Source: Sarocladium kiliense
Lineage: Eukaryota > Ascomycota > Sordariomycetes > Hypocreales > Sarocladiaceae
Assembly: GCA_030734395.1 (NCBI GenBank)
Contig: JAUZTG010000029.1
Span: 930,001 to 994,000, forward strand
Length of the DNA: 64,000 nt
Direction: 5' to 3'
Below the pieces are notes generated by a model. That model was not told where the DNA came from. It saw only the letters and a list, made by a program, of their open reading frames with translations, and searched no databases. This document shows, one piece after another, positions 1 through 12,947 of the stretch. Position numbers and translations under genes: made by a program. Each line of letters opens with the position of its first letter. Position 1 is the first letter of the stretch.

Positions 1-2078
1 CTGAGTCCGTCCTTTCATTCTGCGGACGCTGGGGCTCCTTCGTTCCATCAAAATCAATGAGCTGCCCATCAGCTTGCTCATCCTTCAAAAGAATGACGTC
101 GTCCTTCTCAATATCTCCCTTGGCCTTGACGCCTACGAATCCACACTGTCTGAGGATCTCGCCAGTAAGTTCCGGGTACCGGAGGTGTCCGCTCACACGA
201 TCGCTGAGATCGATGTTCACTACACCTTCCACTTCTTTGATGGGTTGAAGGCCTGCCACCCCGAGGGCGAGGCTGTGCATGCGGTAGACGAAGCCGAGAA
301 GCATATCGTTTTCGGAGTAGACATTGAAGATACGACCGGACACCACAGAACGGAGGGTTCGCCAGTGAGAAGAGGTGGATGGTGCAGGACAGCCGATCAG
401 AACGACTGTGTCAATGAGACCAAAAGCGCGACGCTCTGCGAGGGATTGGAGACAGGCATGAATAGCAGCTGCACCAAGTGAATATCCCACAAGAACGACA
501 GGTCTCTCCCCCTGCACCCGATTAATCAACGCATCAGCAAGTAACTCGCCTGCCTTCCTCGAGCGATTACTCGCTCGACTAAACGGATTATCAATGTTAC
601 TCGCCGCAGTAACCAATTTGATTGGCCACATCGCGGCCCAAAGCGAAGCGAGCACTGTGCGTTTGATGATCTCGGACTTGAGCGTCTTCCAGGCGAGGGA
701 GGAGACGAGGTCGCGCATGGCGGAGCCGAGGGCCAGGAGGACAGCGAGTTCGTAGCGAAGGGCGAAGACTTCTGTGTCGTGGGGAAGGACGAGCCAGGGA
801 GTTGTGATGTCGGATTCGGTGTTGAGCCAGCCGTTGATTCCGATTGTTACGCGAAGGCGGCGGTCTTGAGCGGGTGGCTTCTCTTTAGGAGACTTGTCCT
901 CAGAGGGAGAAGATTGGTAGTCATCGGAAGAGGGCTGTAAGGGGATGAAGCGGAAGTCTTCAACTTCTTTGGCGTATTGGTCCATCATTTCGCCCTGAGT
1001 TTGTTAGTCTCTATGCAGGCGCAGTAGTTAGGGAGACCTGAAGTCGACTTACTGTCATCTTCGCACCAAATGCTCCAAAGAGCGTTCCTACGAGGGCGCC
1101 ATTCATCCAGAAGATGCCCAGGAAGCTCGCCACGCCTCCAAGCCCAACACCGCCCATGATACCTCCTATCGCGCCAGCAACCAACGGTGCAGCCAACCCG
1201 CCGGTGACACCAATGACAGTTGCACCAAGTACAGATGCCACGCCAACTTTCCAGAATCGAGAAACTTTGTTTTCCTCTCTGCGCTTGGCGGCCTCTGCCT
1301 CTGCTGACATTGACTCCTTCTGAGCATCGTCTGCCGTACCCGATTCCATGAGGGACTGTGCAATCTCACCCTCTTCGTTGTTGATGAACGTTGTGGGAAG
1401 CTCGAGAGAAGAGGCGAGGTAGAGAGCTAGAGCTCTGGAGTGTGCGGAGTACTTGCCGGTGGAGAGTAGCAGAAGAAGAATACACCCGACAGCCTCTCTG
1501 CGATCAGCAGCAGGGAGGTTGACAAGATCGGTTGGGAAGGGCTTGTACAACTCCTGGAGCTTATGCAGATCTTCCGACTTATTTATCTTGACGTCGCCGT
1601 CAAAGGTCATGAGGTCTTCGCCCTCATCGGCTGTATCGATGGCGCGTTTACGAAGTTCTTCTTGACGCTTCTTCCGCTCGCCAATGATCTTGTTATCGTC
1701 CTTTACCTGCAGTATCTCCTTGAGCCGCGGGAGGAACTCTGATGCCCATTCCTCTATATGACGGACTGCGGCGCGGGAGATGGCGATACCTTCTTTGATC
1801 TGTTCCTCATCTTCCACGTCCTCGTCATCATCGGGTTTCTGGGGCTGTGGTTTGTAAAGTTCGTTGGATCCGCTGTCTTTTCCATCTTTCACATTCCTGT
1901 CTTTCTCCTCCTGGAGTTTGTCTTTTGGAGCGACTGAGCCGAATTGTTTGTCCGCTGTTGGCTGGACAGAAGCTTTCATGTTGGTGCATGCTTGCTTCAC
2001 GAGCTGCCATAGCGCACGACGTTGATTGGGGTCCAAGGCAATGACGACCTGGCGAGGATCTGCGCATGTAGGAGCCAT
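1..2078 (-). CDS. DUF726/TMCO4-family membrane protein with alpha/beta-hydrolase domain (3' end missing)
   Basis: Coding parts are complement(<1..994, 1053..2078); the intron 995-1052 has GTAAGT at its donor and ends CTCAG. The N-terminal ~240 residues are hydrophilic and charged. Then comes a Gly/Ala-rich hydrophobic segment (about residues 275-345) that looks like membrane hairpins, and after the splice a hydrolase domain with the nucleophile-elbow motif GYSLG (G-x-S-x-G). This order is that of the DUF726 family (human TMCO4, yeast YFL034W/MIL1), a putative membrane-linked lipase-like family; the substrate is unknown. The ATG at 2078 opens a continuous hydrophilic N-terminus. The protein runs off the left edge in frame. 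It is divergent from the TMA23-like gene at 2837. Family call is confident; catalytic activity is inferred from the GxSxG motif only. Confidence 0.87.
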
Positions 2079-2836
2079 GTCTGATGATTCAGGAGAGAAA
2101 GTGACCGTATCGGAGGTTCAGGATGACTTCAGCTTGCTGATGTGGACATTGATACACCAGGTGGTTGATGGCAGTACCAGGAGGGGTGGTTCTACGTCAT
2201 GTACCACTATTGCTGAGGATGCTGAGGGGAGATGTTCCCGGAAGCAGGAGTGAAAGTCTTGAATGATGGCGCCCCAAAAAAGGCTACAGGTCACAGTGCT
2301 ATACAACAGAGACAGAGTCGAAAGATGAATGTGATGAAGTGTGATGGTTGAGGATGAGGGGTGCGTGATACAGGCAGGCAAGGTAAGGGAAGGTAGGCAG
2401 GAAGCTAGACTTGAACTACGCCGCAGGGATGTTAACCTACACACCCAGACCGAGTTGGTTGCGCTGGGCAACTTTGGACCAAGAGCAGGGAAGGCTTCTT
2501 CGGACAATTTAACCGCAATATATTGAGAGAATACATTAAAACTTTGATGAGTGCACCAACCACAACGAGATTCTACACACGTCCGCAAGGTATGCATCCC
2601 ATCTCGTGTGAACTGGCAATAGTGTGGTGGCGTTGCTGGTGGTGAACTTAGATCAGGGACCCCAACGTAGGCGGGAAGGCCCGCCTAAATTTTCATGGCC
2701 GCCTCGAATTTTCGACTTCCAACCTTCATCTCATCTTGTCAACTTCACGATCCAGCCACCCTCGATCGCTGCAACATTCCGCCAACGGCCGCTTAGACCG
2801 CAATTGCGGACATCAGCGCTCAGTCTTATCTTCACC
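2079..2836. other. Divergent intergenic region
   Basis: Holds the shared upstream region of the DUF726 gene (leftward) and the TMA23-like gene (rightward). Short open frames here show no start context or protein-like composition. No TATA box is obvious. Confidence 0.6.
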
Positions 2837-3487
2837 ATGAACGCACACGCGCTTCTCACCTCGCAAGGGTGGCGTGGCCACGGCCACTCGCTGCACAAGA
2901 CCGATGACAAAATTGGTCTTGCGAAGCCGCTCCTGCTCAATCGCAAAAGCAATACATTCGGCATCAGCGAGAAGAACCACTTCACGAGCGATCAGTGGTG
3001 GATGAATGCCTTCGATGAGCAACTCAAGGGCCTCGAGACGACCAAGGGAGGCGTCAAGCAGACAATCACAACTGGCAAGCTGAATGCGATTGAGAAGGGG
3101 TCATTGGGGAAATACTCCCTCTATACATCTTTCGTCAGGGGAGGACTCTTGGAGGGAACTCTGCAAGGCCTGGAGGAGTCGACTACAGAAACAAATTCTG
3201 AAGAGGAGGAGGTTCAGAAGAAGGAGACCAAGGAGGAGCGACGGGCAAGGAAAGAAGCGAAGCGACAACGAAAAGAACAACGAGCTTTGAGACGTGCGGC
3301 GCGCGCTGCGAAAAGGGCAGCAAAGGAGTCGAGGCGATCTAGCTCAAGCGACGACAAGAAGAGGGGAAAGAAGGACCGAGCCGAGAAGAGCTCCAGCTCC
3401 GAAGACGACAAGACAGAAGAGAAGAAGAGGAGAAGGGCGAAGAAGGAAGAAAAGAGGCGGAAGAGAGCTATGGAAGCCTCTGCATAG
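2837..3487 (+). CDS. TMA23: TMA23-like nucleolar G-patch protein
   Basis: Intronless, 216 residues. The frame is open further upstream, but the first 71 codons of that extension look like untranslated leader; the ATG at 2837 sits in ttcaccATGa and begins the family's characteristic start (MNAHALLTSQGWRGHG). The N-terminus is a G-patch-like segment, with a WW pair about 55 residues in. The C-terminal ~90 residues are a Lys/Arg/Glu/Ser-rich low-complexity tail. This matches yeast Tma23, a nucleolar protein needed for 40S ribosome biogenesis; the basic tail fits RNA binding and nucleolar targeting. Identification rests on the N-terminal pattern and architecture, not an alignment. Acting as a G-patch activator of an RNA helicase is an inference. 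Confidence 0.8.
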   Translation: MNAHALLTSQGWRGHGHSLHKTDDKIGLAKPLLLNRKSNTFGISEKNHFTSDQWWMNAFDEQLKGLETTKGGVKQTITTGKLNAIEKGSLGKYSLYTSFVRGGLLEGTLQGLEESTTETNSEEEEVQKKETKEERRARKEAKRQRKEQRALRRAARAAKRAAKESRRSSSSDDKKRGKKDRAEKSSSSEDDKTEEKKRRRAKKEEKRRKRAMEASA

Positions 3488-3626
3488 ACATGCACTGAAT
3501 TTGGGACATCATGATGTTGGATTACATGGCAAGGCGTTCAGGCTTGGGTTTGCATTACGATACCCCTTGGGAATCAATAGACTAGGCTTTAACAAAATGA
3601 GACAGCGCCTGCAGCTTCCCCTGTCC

Positions 3627-4862
3627 TTACGTTTCCTTGGGGATTTTTCCTGGCTTGTTGGACAAGATCCAAGGCCGTCGGTCCCAAAAGTCGTCCTTGA
3701 TGATGTCCAGGTGATCGACCAATATTCTTGCTTTCGCACGTCGCTTTTTATCGTTTTCATGTTGTGTCTTGGATTGCTGGATTGGCTCGGCTTGAGCTTC
3801 AACAGTCTGAGCTGTGTTATGGGTTCCTGGGTCGACGAGTTCGTACTAAGGTATACCAATGTTAGACACTATGGCTTTCTGAGTATGATGGTACAGGCGA
3901 CTTACGTCTCGGAAGATGACGCTGCCCTTCTTGAAGATCTCGGGCTCGTTGTTATAGTTGATGTGGAAACGAGAGAATAGAATCTCGTTCTTATCTGCGG
4001 ATAGTGTGCCCTGCATTCATGTCAGCGATGAACCGATGGTGAGGCTTTGAGGCCAGCCATACGGCGAGCGTCTTGTCCGCTTCCTTCGCATCCATGCCAC
4101 CAAGCTGTATGAGAGACCAGAATGTGGTGTTGTAAAGGTTGTTTATATGACCTGGCCCAAATTAGTCATATAAGAATATCATGGGTGGCTTGTCAGCCTC
4201 ACAGTCGACTTGTCTCCAGCTCAAGTAGTCCCTCAGGTTTTGTATGCTCGGGTAGCATACTGCTCTCCCATCAAATGTCGGCAGCGGTGACGTGAGAGGG
4301 GTATCCGGAAAGTATGTTGACCACTGATGGACGTAGTTGGCTGTGAATGTCGATACTACTGTGCTCACAAGCTTACTGCAAAGGCTCAGCAGATATTCTG
4401 AACTTGAGATGAGATGAGGTGATATACCTTGCTCTTCTTTCGAATAGAGTAGATGCTTTATGGAAGATAAAGCTACAAGAACCATCAGTATAGGTCTCTT
4501 AACATCAACAGCAAGGACCGACCTGTACTCGTCGCTAACACCGTAAGCGATTGTGATCTCTGGCAAGTCAGAGACTACAGCCTTGGCGGCCGCGTTCATG
4601 AGATCCAATGCCCGGCGATCGTTCGGCTTCTCGAAGCCATATTTGGCACACATTCTGCCTTGACTTAGTAAAGCTGATTAAGAGGCGCAAGGCAATGGCC
4701 CCTACTTGGTGAAGGCCCTTCCATCGATCCTTACAACAATCCAGGTATTGGCGAGAAGGGAGTCTGGTTGCTCGAAATTGCGGACATACTCGAACCTATA
4801 ATGGTGTCAGCTCATACTATAACACGAAAGAATGTGCGTCAAACTTACTTTGAGTTGGCCAT
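3627..4862 (-). CDS. THG1: tRNA-His guanylyltransferase
   Basis: Eight exons: complement(3627..3845, 3906..4010, 4063..4151, 4203..4375, 4428..4472, 4523..4654, 4706..4795, 4849..4862), 867 nt, 288 residues. Thg1 adds the extra G-1 nucleotide to the 5' end of tRNA-His by 3'-5' polymerisation, the identity element read by histidyl-tRNA synthetase. Visible hallmarks are VRIDGR with metal-binding Asp29, GVSDEYSF with Asp76 and Glu77 (the same numbering as the human enzyme), the HINNLYNTTFW block, and the NEILFSRFHINYNNEPE block. The C-terminus ends DDFWDRRPWIL plus a short basic tail. The first exon codes only about five residues. Length fits the family. The gene is divergent from SWD1 with 315 bases between start codons. 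Confidence 0.95.
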
Positions 4863-5177
4863 GTCGTGTGCTTGGCCTCTACGAGGTGTCTAGCAATTGG
4901 AAAAGCGATCTTCGCAATGGTCTGAAGGCGGATGGATGTAGGGTGTGAATCTCAATGCGGAAGACCCCGCGGTGGACCCCTAAGGCTGGTGGCTAATGGT
5001 GGTTGTGACGCGATGCCGGCGCGAAAGTCAGACATGCGCTTCACCAACCGCACGTCGCAAAACCCGTTTCCTCCAAACATCATCCCCTTGACCTGCGCTT
5101 GACGTCCACAAACCTGTTGCGGTAAATGCTGTCAGCAGGCTGAATTACCCGGCCAGAGGTTGGGCCTTGTCGCTGCC
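4863..5177. promoter_or_regulatory. Shared divergent promoter of THG1 and SWD1
   Basis: The 315 bases between the two start codons must hold both 5' leaders and promoters. No TATA box is evident, which fits housekeeping genes. A second in-frame ATG six codons upstream of the SWD1 start (5160) lies at its right edge. Confidence 0.5.
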
Positions 5178-6636
5178 ATGAATTTGCTGCTTTCGGACGA
5201 TTACCTCCTCCAGGACTACCCAGAGAACATCACACACACAATTCGTTCTGGACATGCCACGACACTACGATTCAATCGCAAAGGCGACTACCTCGCATCC
5301 GGCCGAGTCGATGGGAGGGTCGTGATTTGGGACCTGGAGACGATGGGCGTTGCGTCGAAGCTGAGGGGACATAATAAGAGTATCACGTACTTGAGCTGGT
5401 CGCGATGCGGTCGATACTTGCTATCGACATGCCAGGGTTGGAAAGCCATCTTATGGGACTTGCAGGATGGAAGCAGACTGCGTGAGGTGCGCTTTCGAGC
5501 GCCTGCGTATATGGCTGAGCTCCATCCTTACGACCAGTAAGTCAAAAGCTCTAGCACAAAGATGACCACGGCTAACCATGCGCAACAGCCTCCAATTCGT
5601 GGCAGCGCTCTTCGAAGAACACCCCCTGCTTGTCGACATGACCGACCCCGTCGACGTCAAGCGCGTACTACCATCTGCACCGAACCGATCGAATACGGAC
5701 GGCGGCGCTGCTTTTAAAGAGAAGCAAGCCAAAGAGGATGCAAAACAAATGACCACTTCAGCAGTGTGGCATACGACGGGCGATCACATTCTGGCTGGCA
5801 CGAACAAGGGTCGTATCAACATCATCGATACGAGGACTCTCGAGGTTATCTACTCTGAGAAGATATGTGCTGGAGTCATCACTGCCATGCGGGTGACATC
5901 CTCTGGCCGAGAGCTGCTCGTGAACTCACAGGACCGCATCATTCGTACATTCAGAATACCGAATCTTGCAGCCGAGGACCTCGACACGGACACTATACAG
6001 ATTCCGCTGGAGCACAAATTTCAAGATGTAGTTAATCGACTATCATGGAACCACGTCACGTTCAGCGCCTCGGGCGAGTACGTTGCCGCCTCAACGTACA
6101 ACAATCACGAGCTCTACGTCTGGGAGCGCAACCATGGTAGTCTGGTATGCATGCTCAAGGACCCTAAAGAGGAACAGGGTGTCATCGAGTGGCACCCCAG
6201 CCGTGCGCTGCTGGCGGCGTGTGGGATCGAAACAGGGCGCATCTACATTTGGTCCGTCGTCAGTCCACAGAAATGGTCTGCCCTGGCCCCAGACTTTGCA
6301 GAGGTGGAGGAGAACGTCGAGTACATTGAGCGCGAGGACGAATTTGATATCTATGGGCAGGATGAAATTCACCGGCGGCGGCTGGATGCTGAGGATGAGG
6401 ACGTCGATGTGCTTACGGATCCGTCGAGAGCGCTTGACGATGGTATGGCTAGCGATGCGTTCCGGATGCCGATCTTGTTCAACCTCGGGGAGAGCGACAG
6501 CGAGGACGAGTTTATTGCTGTGTCAACGGGAACAATGCGCAGACGCAGTCCCGGCGAAGGACAAAGCGACTTGGAGAGTGTGGGGCCGGAGAAGAAGGGA
6601 GGGGGAGGCAAGGGAGGCAGAACAAAGAAAAGATAG
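5178..6636 (+). CDS. SWD1: COMPASS subunit Swd1 / RbBP5, WD40 protein
   Basis: Two exons, 5178..5536 and 5589..6636 (intron GTAAGT..AACAG), 468 residues. Swd1 is a core beta-propeller of the COMPASS (Set1) complex that methylates histone H3 Lys4. The start MNLLLSDDYLLQDYPENI is characteristic of the family. WD repeats follow, with recognisable ends such as GRVVIWDLE, KAILWDL and GRIYIWS. After the propeller comes an acidic hinge and a low-complexity tail ending in a Gly/Lys-rich segment. An ATG at 5160 would add six residues; the one at 5178 is preferred because it gives the family N-terminus. It precedes RPB1 in the same direction; COMPASS is recruited by the Pol II CTD, so the two products act together. 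Confidence 0.94.
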
Positions 6637-7587
6637 AAAGGGTGAAGCTTGTGAATAGAAACAAGACGAAGGCTTGAAGAAGTGCACCGTAGCACGTCTA
6701 GTGGCGGCCCGTGCTCACTGTGACTGTGACAAAAGGGGCCATCAGGTTGAGAACAGTCACAGCCACGGTGAAACTGCATCACGTCCAGACGATCATGCAT
6801 ACGTATGTTCAATGCCGATTCCATACTCAGTCACAAAGTGTAGCTTCTCGAGTCAAAGCACTGGTCGTGAAGTCAAGATGCGGTTCCTGAGTCATCGCCG
6901 ATGCGTCTTGCTCACCAACGGAGGAGAAGCTCCAGCAGAGAGCGACAAAATACATGCAACCACTCCCCGCTGCAGAATGCCACTGCAATGCTTCACATAT
7001 TTTAGACCGCTTTGATTGGGTCGTGGTTTCCGCAAAAGCTGGTGCCTGAGGCCGCCACGTTACAAAGCAACAGACCACTGCGGCAAGCCTAAACTGGCTT
7101 AGCGTCCCCAAGGGCGCCTCAACTCCAGATCTTTCACGCTTCGCCCTGCCTCCTCGCCTCAAACCGCCAACAAAATCTTCCAGCCATCATCCCCGACCGC
7201 ATCACCAACGCGGCTCTCATCGCGCTGCGTCGCTCACGCCCGTGACGGTACGACTGACGATACGATACCCCTTTGCGATTTCCCGATCTCGCGCGCGACT
7301 CGACACGGAAAAGCTGGAGGCGATACGGGGGTGGAGAGCAGCGTGAGCTTCTCCTGGGCCGTGGGCCAGGCACGCGGCCGGTCGCATTGAGGGAACAGCG
7401 CCATCGCATACGCGCCCCGAACAGCCTCTGTTCATCGGGAAAAGTGCTGCGCTGCGCTGTTAAGGAGGTTGAGAGGTGCTCTTTTCGTGTTTTCCGCGAC
7501 CCGCCGCGCTTTCGGCGCGTCTTTTCTCAACACTCGCTATCACCATTTCGCACGGTTTGAGGCGCTCTTTGCCCTCCAACGTCCATC
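6637..7587. promoter_or_regulatory. Upstream region of RPB1
   Basis: 951 bases between the SWD1 stop and the RPB1 start. Open frames on both strands lack any recognisable protein. The last ~100 bases are pyrimidine-rich leader ending tccatcATGtc. No clear TATA box is seen. Confidence 0.55.
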
Positions 7588-10500
7588 ATGTCGAACCTTT
7601 ACTTCACCCACTCGAGCGCGCCGCTCAAGACGGTGGAAGAGATTCAGTTCGGCCTGCTTTCTCCCGAGGAGATCAAGTCTATGAGTGTCGCCAACATTAA
7701 ATACCCCGAAACCATGGACGATGACAAGAAGAACCCTCGTGAAGAAGGACTCAACGACCCGAGACTTGGTTCCATCGACAGACAGTACAAGTGCAGAACA
7801 TGTGGGCAAGCTATGGGCGAGTGCCCCGGTCATTTCGGTCACATCGAGCTTGCTACACCAGTCTACCATCCTGGCTACATCAAGAAAGTCAAGAAGATTC
7901 TGGAGATTGTCTGCCACAACTGCTCAAAGATTCTGGCTGATGAAGTTGGTCTCCCTACTTCATGGCCCTTTTTTCATGTTCCTGCTTGGTGCTAACCTAA
8001 CTTCAACTTCAGAGAGATCCTGAATACGCCGCCGCCATCCGAACGCGTGACCCGAAGGTTCGCTTCAACCGTGTGTGGGCAGTTTGCAAGAAGAAGAACA
8101 AGTGTGAGACTGTGGATGACGTGAAGAAGAAGAATGAAAATGGCGAATTTGCTCTGCCTGGGCTCGACGATGGCCCGGTCAAGCACCACGACGGTTGTGG
8201 TAACCCTCATCCCCAAGTGCGTCACGCTGCCTTGAAACTCAATGCCGCCTTCGAGGTCGTCCAAGAGGATGGCCCCAAGCGCAAGGAGACTACCCCGATT
8301 ACACCTCAGATGGCTTTGTCCATCCTCAGCAAGATCTCTGAGCAGCACATTCGCGACATGGGACTCAACAGCGACTATGCCAAACCCCAATGGATGATCC
8401 TGACCGTGCTTCCCGTGCCTCCTCCACCGGTTCGACCAAGTATCTCTATGGACGGTACAGGAACTGGCATGCGTAACGAAGATGATTTGACCTACAAGCT
8501 TGGTGATATCATTCGTGCCAATGGCAATGTCAAGCAGGCTATTGCAGAAGGTTCACCTGCATGGATCGCTCGCGATTTTGAGGAACTGCTTCAATACCAT
8601 GTCGCTACGTACATGGATAACGATATTGCTGGACTGCCTGCTGCTCTGCAAAAGAGCGGTCGTCCTGTCAAAGCCATTCGTGCTCGTCTGAAAGGCAAGG
8701 AAGGCCGTCTTCGTGGTAACCTGATGGGAAAGCGCGTCGATTTCTCCGCGCGTACCGTCATTACAGGTGATGCCAACTTGTCACTTCACCAGGTTGGTGT
8801 TCCTCGTAGTATCGCGAGGACACTGACATACCCAGAGACCGTGACGCCTTACAACATTGGCAAGCTGCACGATCTTGTAAAGAACGGCCCTAACGAGCAC
8901 CCCGGTGCAAAGTACGTCATTCGCAACGATGGTACGCGTATCGACCTCCGGCATCACAAGGCTGCTTCTCAGATCTCCCTGGAATATGGGTGGAAAGTTG
9001 AGCGGCACCTTATGGACGGTGATTATATCATCTTCAACCGTCAGCCATCCCTGCACAAGGAGTCGATGATGGGTCACCGTGTCAAGGTCATGCCTTACTC
9101 TACCTTCCGACTGAACCTGTCCGTCACATCACCATACAACGCTGATTTCGATGGTGATGAGATGAACTTGCACGTGCCACAAAGCGAAGAGACAAGAGCC
9201 GAGATCAAGGAGCTCTGTCTGGTTCCTCTCAACATTGTATCGCCTCAGAAGAACGGCCCACTCATGGGTATCGTGCAGGATTCTTTGGCTGGCGCCTACA
9301 AGATTTGCCGACGAGACACTTTCCTCACCAAGGAACAGGTCATGAACCTTATGCTGTGGGTTCCTAACTGGGACGGAGTCATCCCACAGCCGGCTATCAT
9401 CAAGCCTCGTCCTCGTTGGACAGGCAAGCAGATCCTCAGCATGGTCATTCCCGATGAGATCAGTCTGCAACAAGGCAACGACACCTTCCCTCTCAAAGAC
9501 GAAGGGCTCCTCATTCAAAGCGGTGATATCATCTACGGCCTGATGATGAAGAAGAACATCGGCGCTGCTGCAGGCGGCCTTGTTCATCTTGCGTACAACA
9601 GCATGGGCCCAGAAGCCGCTATGGCTCTTCTCAACGGTATCCAGCAGGTCGTCACCTACTGGCTGCTACAAGACGGCCACAGTATCGGCATTGGTGACAC
9701 GATTCCGGACAAGCAAACCATCGAGAAGATCCAAGCTCACATCGACGAAGAGAAGGCCGAGGTCGCCCGACTGACGCAAATGGCCACCAACAATGAGCTG
9801 GAGGCATTGCCGGGTCTGAACGTGCGATCTACTTTCGAGAACAAGGTCTCCATGGCCTTGAACACTGCCCGCGACAAGGCCGGTACTACAACACAGAACA
9901 GCCTGAAAGATTCCAACAATGCCGTCACCATGGCCTCGTCCGGTTCCAAGGGTTCTTCTATCAACATCTCCCAGATGACTGCTCTTGTCGGTCAGCAGAT
10001 CGTTGAAGGCAAGCGTATCCCTTTCGGCTTCAAGTACCGAACTCTGCCGCATTTCACAAAGGACGACTATTCTCCCGAGGCCCGTGGCTTTGTCGAGAAC
10101 TCGTACCTGCGTGGCTTAACGCCAACAGAGTTCTTCTTCCATGCCATGGCTGGTAGAGAAGGTCTGATTGATACCGCTGTCAAGACTGCCGAGACTGGTT
10201 ACATTCAACGCCGTCTTGTCAAGGCGCTGGAAGATCTGAGCGCCCGTTATGATGGCACAGTCCGTAACTCACTGGGTGATACTATTCAGTTCCTGTACGG
10301 CGAGGATGGTCTCGACGCCATGTGTATCGAAAAGCAGAGGATGACGTTCCTCAACATCTCGGATGCTGCATTCGAGAAGAAGTACCGTCTTGACCTTGCC
10401 AACCCGCCAGAGTGGCTCCATACTGAGTATGAGTATGGTAACGAGCTTGCTGGTGACAAAATGTCGATGGATCTTCTTGACTCAGAGTGGGACAACCTCG

Positions 10501-12947
10501 TCGTAGCTCGCAAGGAGGTGCGCCGGATCAATGAGCCCAAGCTTGACGAGGATTCCATGCAACTACCTCTCAACATTGCCAGAATCATCGAGGCAGCAAA
10601 ACGTGTATTTGGCGTCAAAGCCACTGATCGGAGTAACCTGCGCCCCGAGGATGTTATCCCAGTCGTCCAGGCTACTCTGGATAACATGAAGATTGTTCGT
10701 GGCAACGACCCAATCTCTCTCGAGGCAGATGCCAATGCCACTGTGCTTTTCAAGGCTCTCCTGCGCTCGCGATTGGCCTTCAAGGAGCTCATTCGTGAGC
10801 ACAGGCTTAGCAAGGTGGCCTTTGACTACGTCGTTGGCGAACTCCAGAACAGGTGGGAGAGGGCTTTTGTCAGCCCTGGTGAAATGGTAGGCGTTTTGGC
10901 CGCCCAGTCTATTGGTGAGCCCGCTACACAGATGACGCTGAACACTTTCCATTTCGCTGGTGTGTCATCCAAGAACGTCACCCTCGGTGTGCCACGTCTC
11001 AAGGAGATTCTCAACCTGGCCAGCAACATCAAAACTCCAAGTATGAAGGTCTACCTCGACAAGCCATTGGCGAAGCAGGAAGATGCGAAGAAGCTGCGCA
11101 GTCTTGTCGAATACACTAACCTGCGTTCCGTAACCTCTGTCACGGAGATTTTCTATGATCCCGATCCGGAGAATACGACCATTGCTGAGGATGTGGATAT
11201 GGTCGAATCTTACTTCCTCATTCCCGACGATTCCATGGACACCATCAGCCAGCAATCAAGATGGCTTCTGCGTATCACACTTGATCGCCAGAAGATGCTG
11301 GACAAGGAGATAAAGATCGATGATGTGGCCCAACGTCTGAAGGAAGAATATGGCTCTGATCTTGCCATCATTTTCAGTGACAATAACGCTGATGAGCAAG
11401 TCATCCGTCTTCGTGTCATTTCCAAGGACGCCGACAAGGGCATGGGTGAGGATGGAGAGGGCGAAGATGACGTGATGCTCAAGCGTCTCGAGGCTCATTT
11501 GCTTGACAACCTGACACTCCGCGGTGTGCCTGGCGTTGAGCGTGCCTTCTTGACGAAGGGACGCACTCTCGTCCAGCTGGCCGATGGATCTCAGCTTGCT
11601 GTTAGAGATGACGAGCGCTGCACGCAGTGGTACCTGGATACTAGCGGTACTGCGTTGCGTGATGTCCTTGGTGTTGAAGGCGTCGACATCAAGAGGACTT
11701 ATACCAACGACTTGTGGCAGATCGTGGAGGTCTTCGGAATCGAGGCTGCTCGTTCCGCTCTCGTCCGCGAATTGACAGAAGTATTGGCCTTCGACGGTTC
11801 GTACGTCAATCACCGGCATATCGCGCTGCTGGTCGATGTTATGACCTACCGAGGCATAATTTCTGCCGTTACTCGTCACGGTATCAACCGCGCTGACACT
11901 GGTGCGCTCATGCGTTGTTCTTTCGAGGAGACTGTCGAGATTCTTCTCGAGGCCGCAGCCAGCGGAGAGCTCGATGACTGCAGAGGTATCTCTGAGAATG
12001 TCATGCTGGGCCAGATGGCACCCATGGGTACGGGCAACTTCGATGTCTTCCTTGACCCCAAGATGCTTGAGACGGTCATTTCAGACAACTCGCGCATGGG
12101 ACTTATGCCAGGTATGCCTTCTAAGGAAGCCGATGGTGAGGGTGCCGCAACTCCCTACGATACCGGCTCTCCGATGGCGGATTCTGGGTATATGAGCGCT
12201 GCTTCTCCTGCGGCTGTTGCTGGAAACTTCTCACCTATCCAAGGTGCAGGTTCAGACACACCCGTTGGCATGGACAATTCTTACCCTGGCTTCGGTGGCT
12301 CAGGGGGCATGAGCCCGTGGGGAGCTCGTGGCGGCATGAGCCCCTTCAGCAGCGCCACCTCTCCCACGTCACCCTTCGGGTCATATGGCATGGGAGCTGC
12401 TTCTCCAGGCGGACATTACTCTCCTGGCTCGCCTATGGATGGCCTGACGTACAACTCGGCGTCGCCAAACTTCAGTCCGGCCTCGCCGTCGTTCTCGCCA
12501 ACATCACCAACGAGCCCAACTTCGCCGAGCTACTCGCCGACGTCGCCGAACACATTCAACTACTCGCCAACATCGCCCGCGGGTGTTGGCGCCAGTGGTT
12601 CACCCACGTCGCCGGATTACAGCCCGGCGTCGCCAAACCTTGCTACCTCGGCCATGACACCAAACTACTCACCAGCCTCTCCCAACTGGTCTCCGACATC
12701 GCCTGAGCCGTACTCGCCTACAAGCCCATATCAGCGCAGCCCAGGTGCTCTGATGCCTGGCAGCGGACCTGGTGGCAGAATGCAACAGCCAGCGAGCCCT
12801 AACTACTCGCCTACGTCTCCCAATTTGACTTCGCCCCGGACTCCTCGTCCGGGGTCGCCTGGTGATGTGTAGTACGTATTCACCATATAATGAAAGTGCC
12901 AATAAAGACTGACCATCTGTTCCAGCTCGCCTCCGGCTGAGGATTAA
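7588..12947 (+). CDS. RPB1: DNA-directed RNA polymerase II largest subunit
   Basis: Exons 7588..7944, 8013..12871 and 12926..12947; 5238 nt, 1745 residues. The first intron has an unusual GTTGGT donor, a GCTAAC branch site and CTTCAG acceptor. It is the catalytic subunit for mRNA synthesis. Seen directly: the N-terminal zinc motif from about Cys69 (CRTCGQAMGECPGHFGH), the Mg-binding NADFDGD at 495-501, the bridge-helix segment near 825-855 (MAGREGLIDTAVKTAETGY) and the trigger-loop segment near 1090 (TQMTLNTFHFAG). The C-terminal ~245 residues are Ser/Pro-rich with only about nine near-consensus heptads. Splicing the last intron replaces the stop after GDV with eight codons ending YSPPAED. 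The core call is certain; the last exon is inferred from splice signals and frame. Confidence 0.97.
12872..12925 (+). other. RPB1 terminal intron with in-frame stop at the donor and an internal AATAAA
   Basis: 54-base GTACGT..TTCCAG intron with a CTGAC branch site. Unspliced RNA reads TAG across the donor (TA|G). AATAAA at 12901-12906 lies inside the intron. Splicing therefore decides between a protein ending GDV and one ending YSPPAED. Confidence 0.75.
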
